NCBI GenBank assembly: GCA_029262775.1 | Contig: JAJCYR010000017.1 | Coordinates: 1-48,679 of the forward strand | Origin: Bacteroidota bacterium | GTDB taxonomy: Bacteria; Bacteroidota; Rhodothermia; Rhodothermales; UBA10348 | DNA: 48,679 nucleotides | Direction of reading: 5' to 3' | Shown here: positions 48,540 to 48,679 of the stretch, piece by piece | How positions within the stretch are numbered: the stretch's first letter is position 1 | Layout: each line of letters begins with the position of its first letter | Position numbers and translations under genes: made by a program | Notes under the pieces: model-generated | The model's database searches: none | Told to the model about the DNA's origin: nothing | What the model saw: only the letters and a program-made list of their open reading frames with translations

Positions 48540-48679
48540 TCAGTCAAGAATTTTGGATACGACACCGGCACCAACCGTACGGCCGCCCTCACGAATGGCG
48601 AAACGAAGGCCCTGTTCCATGGCAACAGGCACAATCAACTTCACCTTGAACTGGGTGTTGTCACCGGGCATCACCATCT
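48540..48679 (-). CDS. tuf: Elongation factor Tu, C-terminal end (5' part outside window)
   Basis: The last 45 or so residues are present, ending in the EF-Tu C-terminus: [40 protein letters not shown] and SKILD. EF-Tu delivers aminoacyl-tRNA to the ribosome. It is the first gene of the visible tuf-trnW-secE-nusG cluster. Confidence 0.97.
   Translation of the reverse strand, partial: MVMPGDNTQFKVKLIVPVAMEQGLRFAIREGGRTVGAGVVSKILD

Overview
The window (roughly 58-60 % G+C by eye) looks like chromosomal DNA from a member of the Bacteroidota/Rhodothermota group, most likely a marine Rhodothermales-type bacterium. Three observations point there: three large secreted proteins ending in type IX secretion (T9SS) sorting domains (NYPNPF-type motif, then a VYD(L/M)LGR-type strand); Shine-Dalgarno sequences that are often weak or absent; and a 1429-residue RpoC of the length usual in that group. 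No phage, transposase, CRISPR array or rRNA is visible.

Region 1 (1-16.75 kb) is a surface-protein locus. A cut-off cohesin/cadherin/CHRD/T9SS protein and a 2339-residue T9SS protein (Ig-like, dockerin-like and cohesin-like modules near the C-terminus) lie on the minus strand. A divergent 2356-residue T9SS protein of the same overall plan lies on the plus strand, separated from its partner by a 420-bp gap.

Region 2 (16.8-17.5 kb) is a small A+T-richer islet with two tightly packed minus-strand genes: an unrecognised 78-residue protein and a DUF2335 membrane protein. It is the likeliest acquired piece.

Region 3 (17.6-25.4 kb) is central metabolism and regulation: pdhA-pdhB-pdhC plus a coupled metallophosphoesterase on the minus strand; divergently, an ECF sigma factor, its zinc anti-sigma factor and a dolichol-phosphate-mannose-synthase-like glycosyltransferase that seems to lack an ordinary start codon; then NADP-isocitrate dehydrogenase.

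Region 4 (25.4-34.5 kb) is mixed: a QTMAN/DUF3524-type glycosyltransferase with a small conserved-looking gene, a comF-type phosphoribosyltransferase full of in-frame minisatellites, a CcmA-like ABC ATPase with a TPR lipoprotein-like or periplasmic partner, the ergothioneine pair egtB-egtD, and an acyl-CoA carboxyltransferase overlapping a hotdog thioesterase.

Region 5 (34.3-48.7 kb) is read leftwards as the classic transcription-translation cluster tuf-trnW-secE-nusG-rplK-rplA-rplJ-rplL-rpoB-rpoC. It continues with almost no gap into a small membrane protein, a second ECF sigma factor, an anti-sigma factor with HEAT-like repeats, a TetR regulator and a CsbD-like small protein, ending at a clear intrinsic terminator. 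Coordinates of starts marked as chosen were decided by RBS, overlap or family alignment from memory; no database search was possible.
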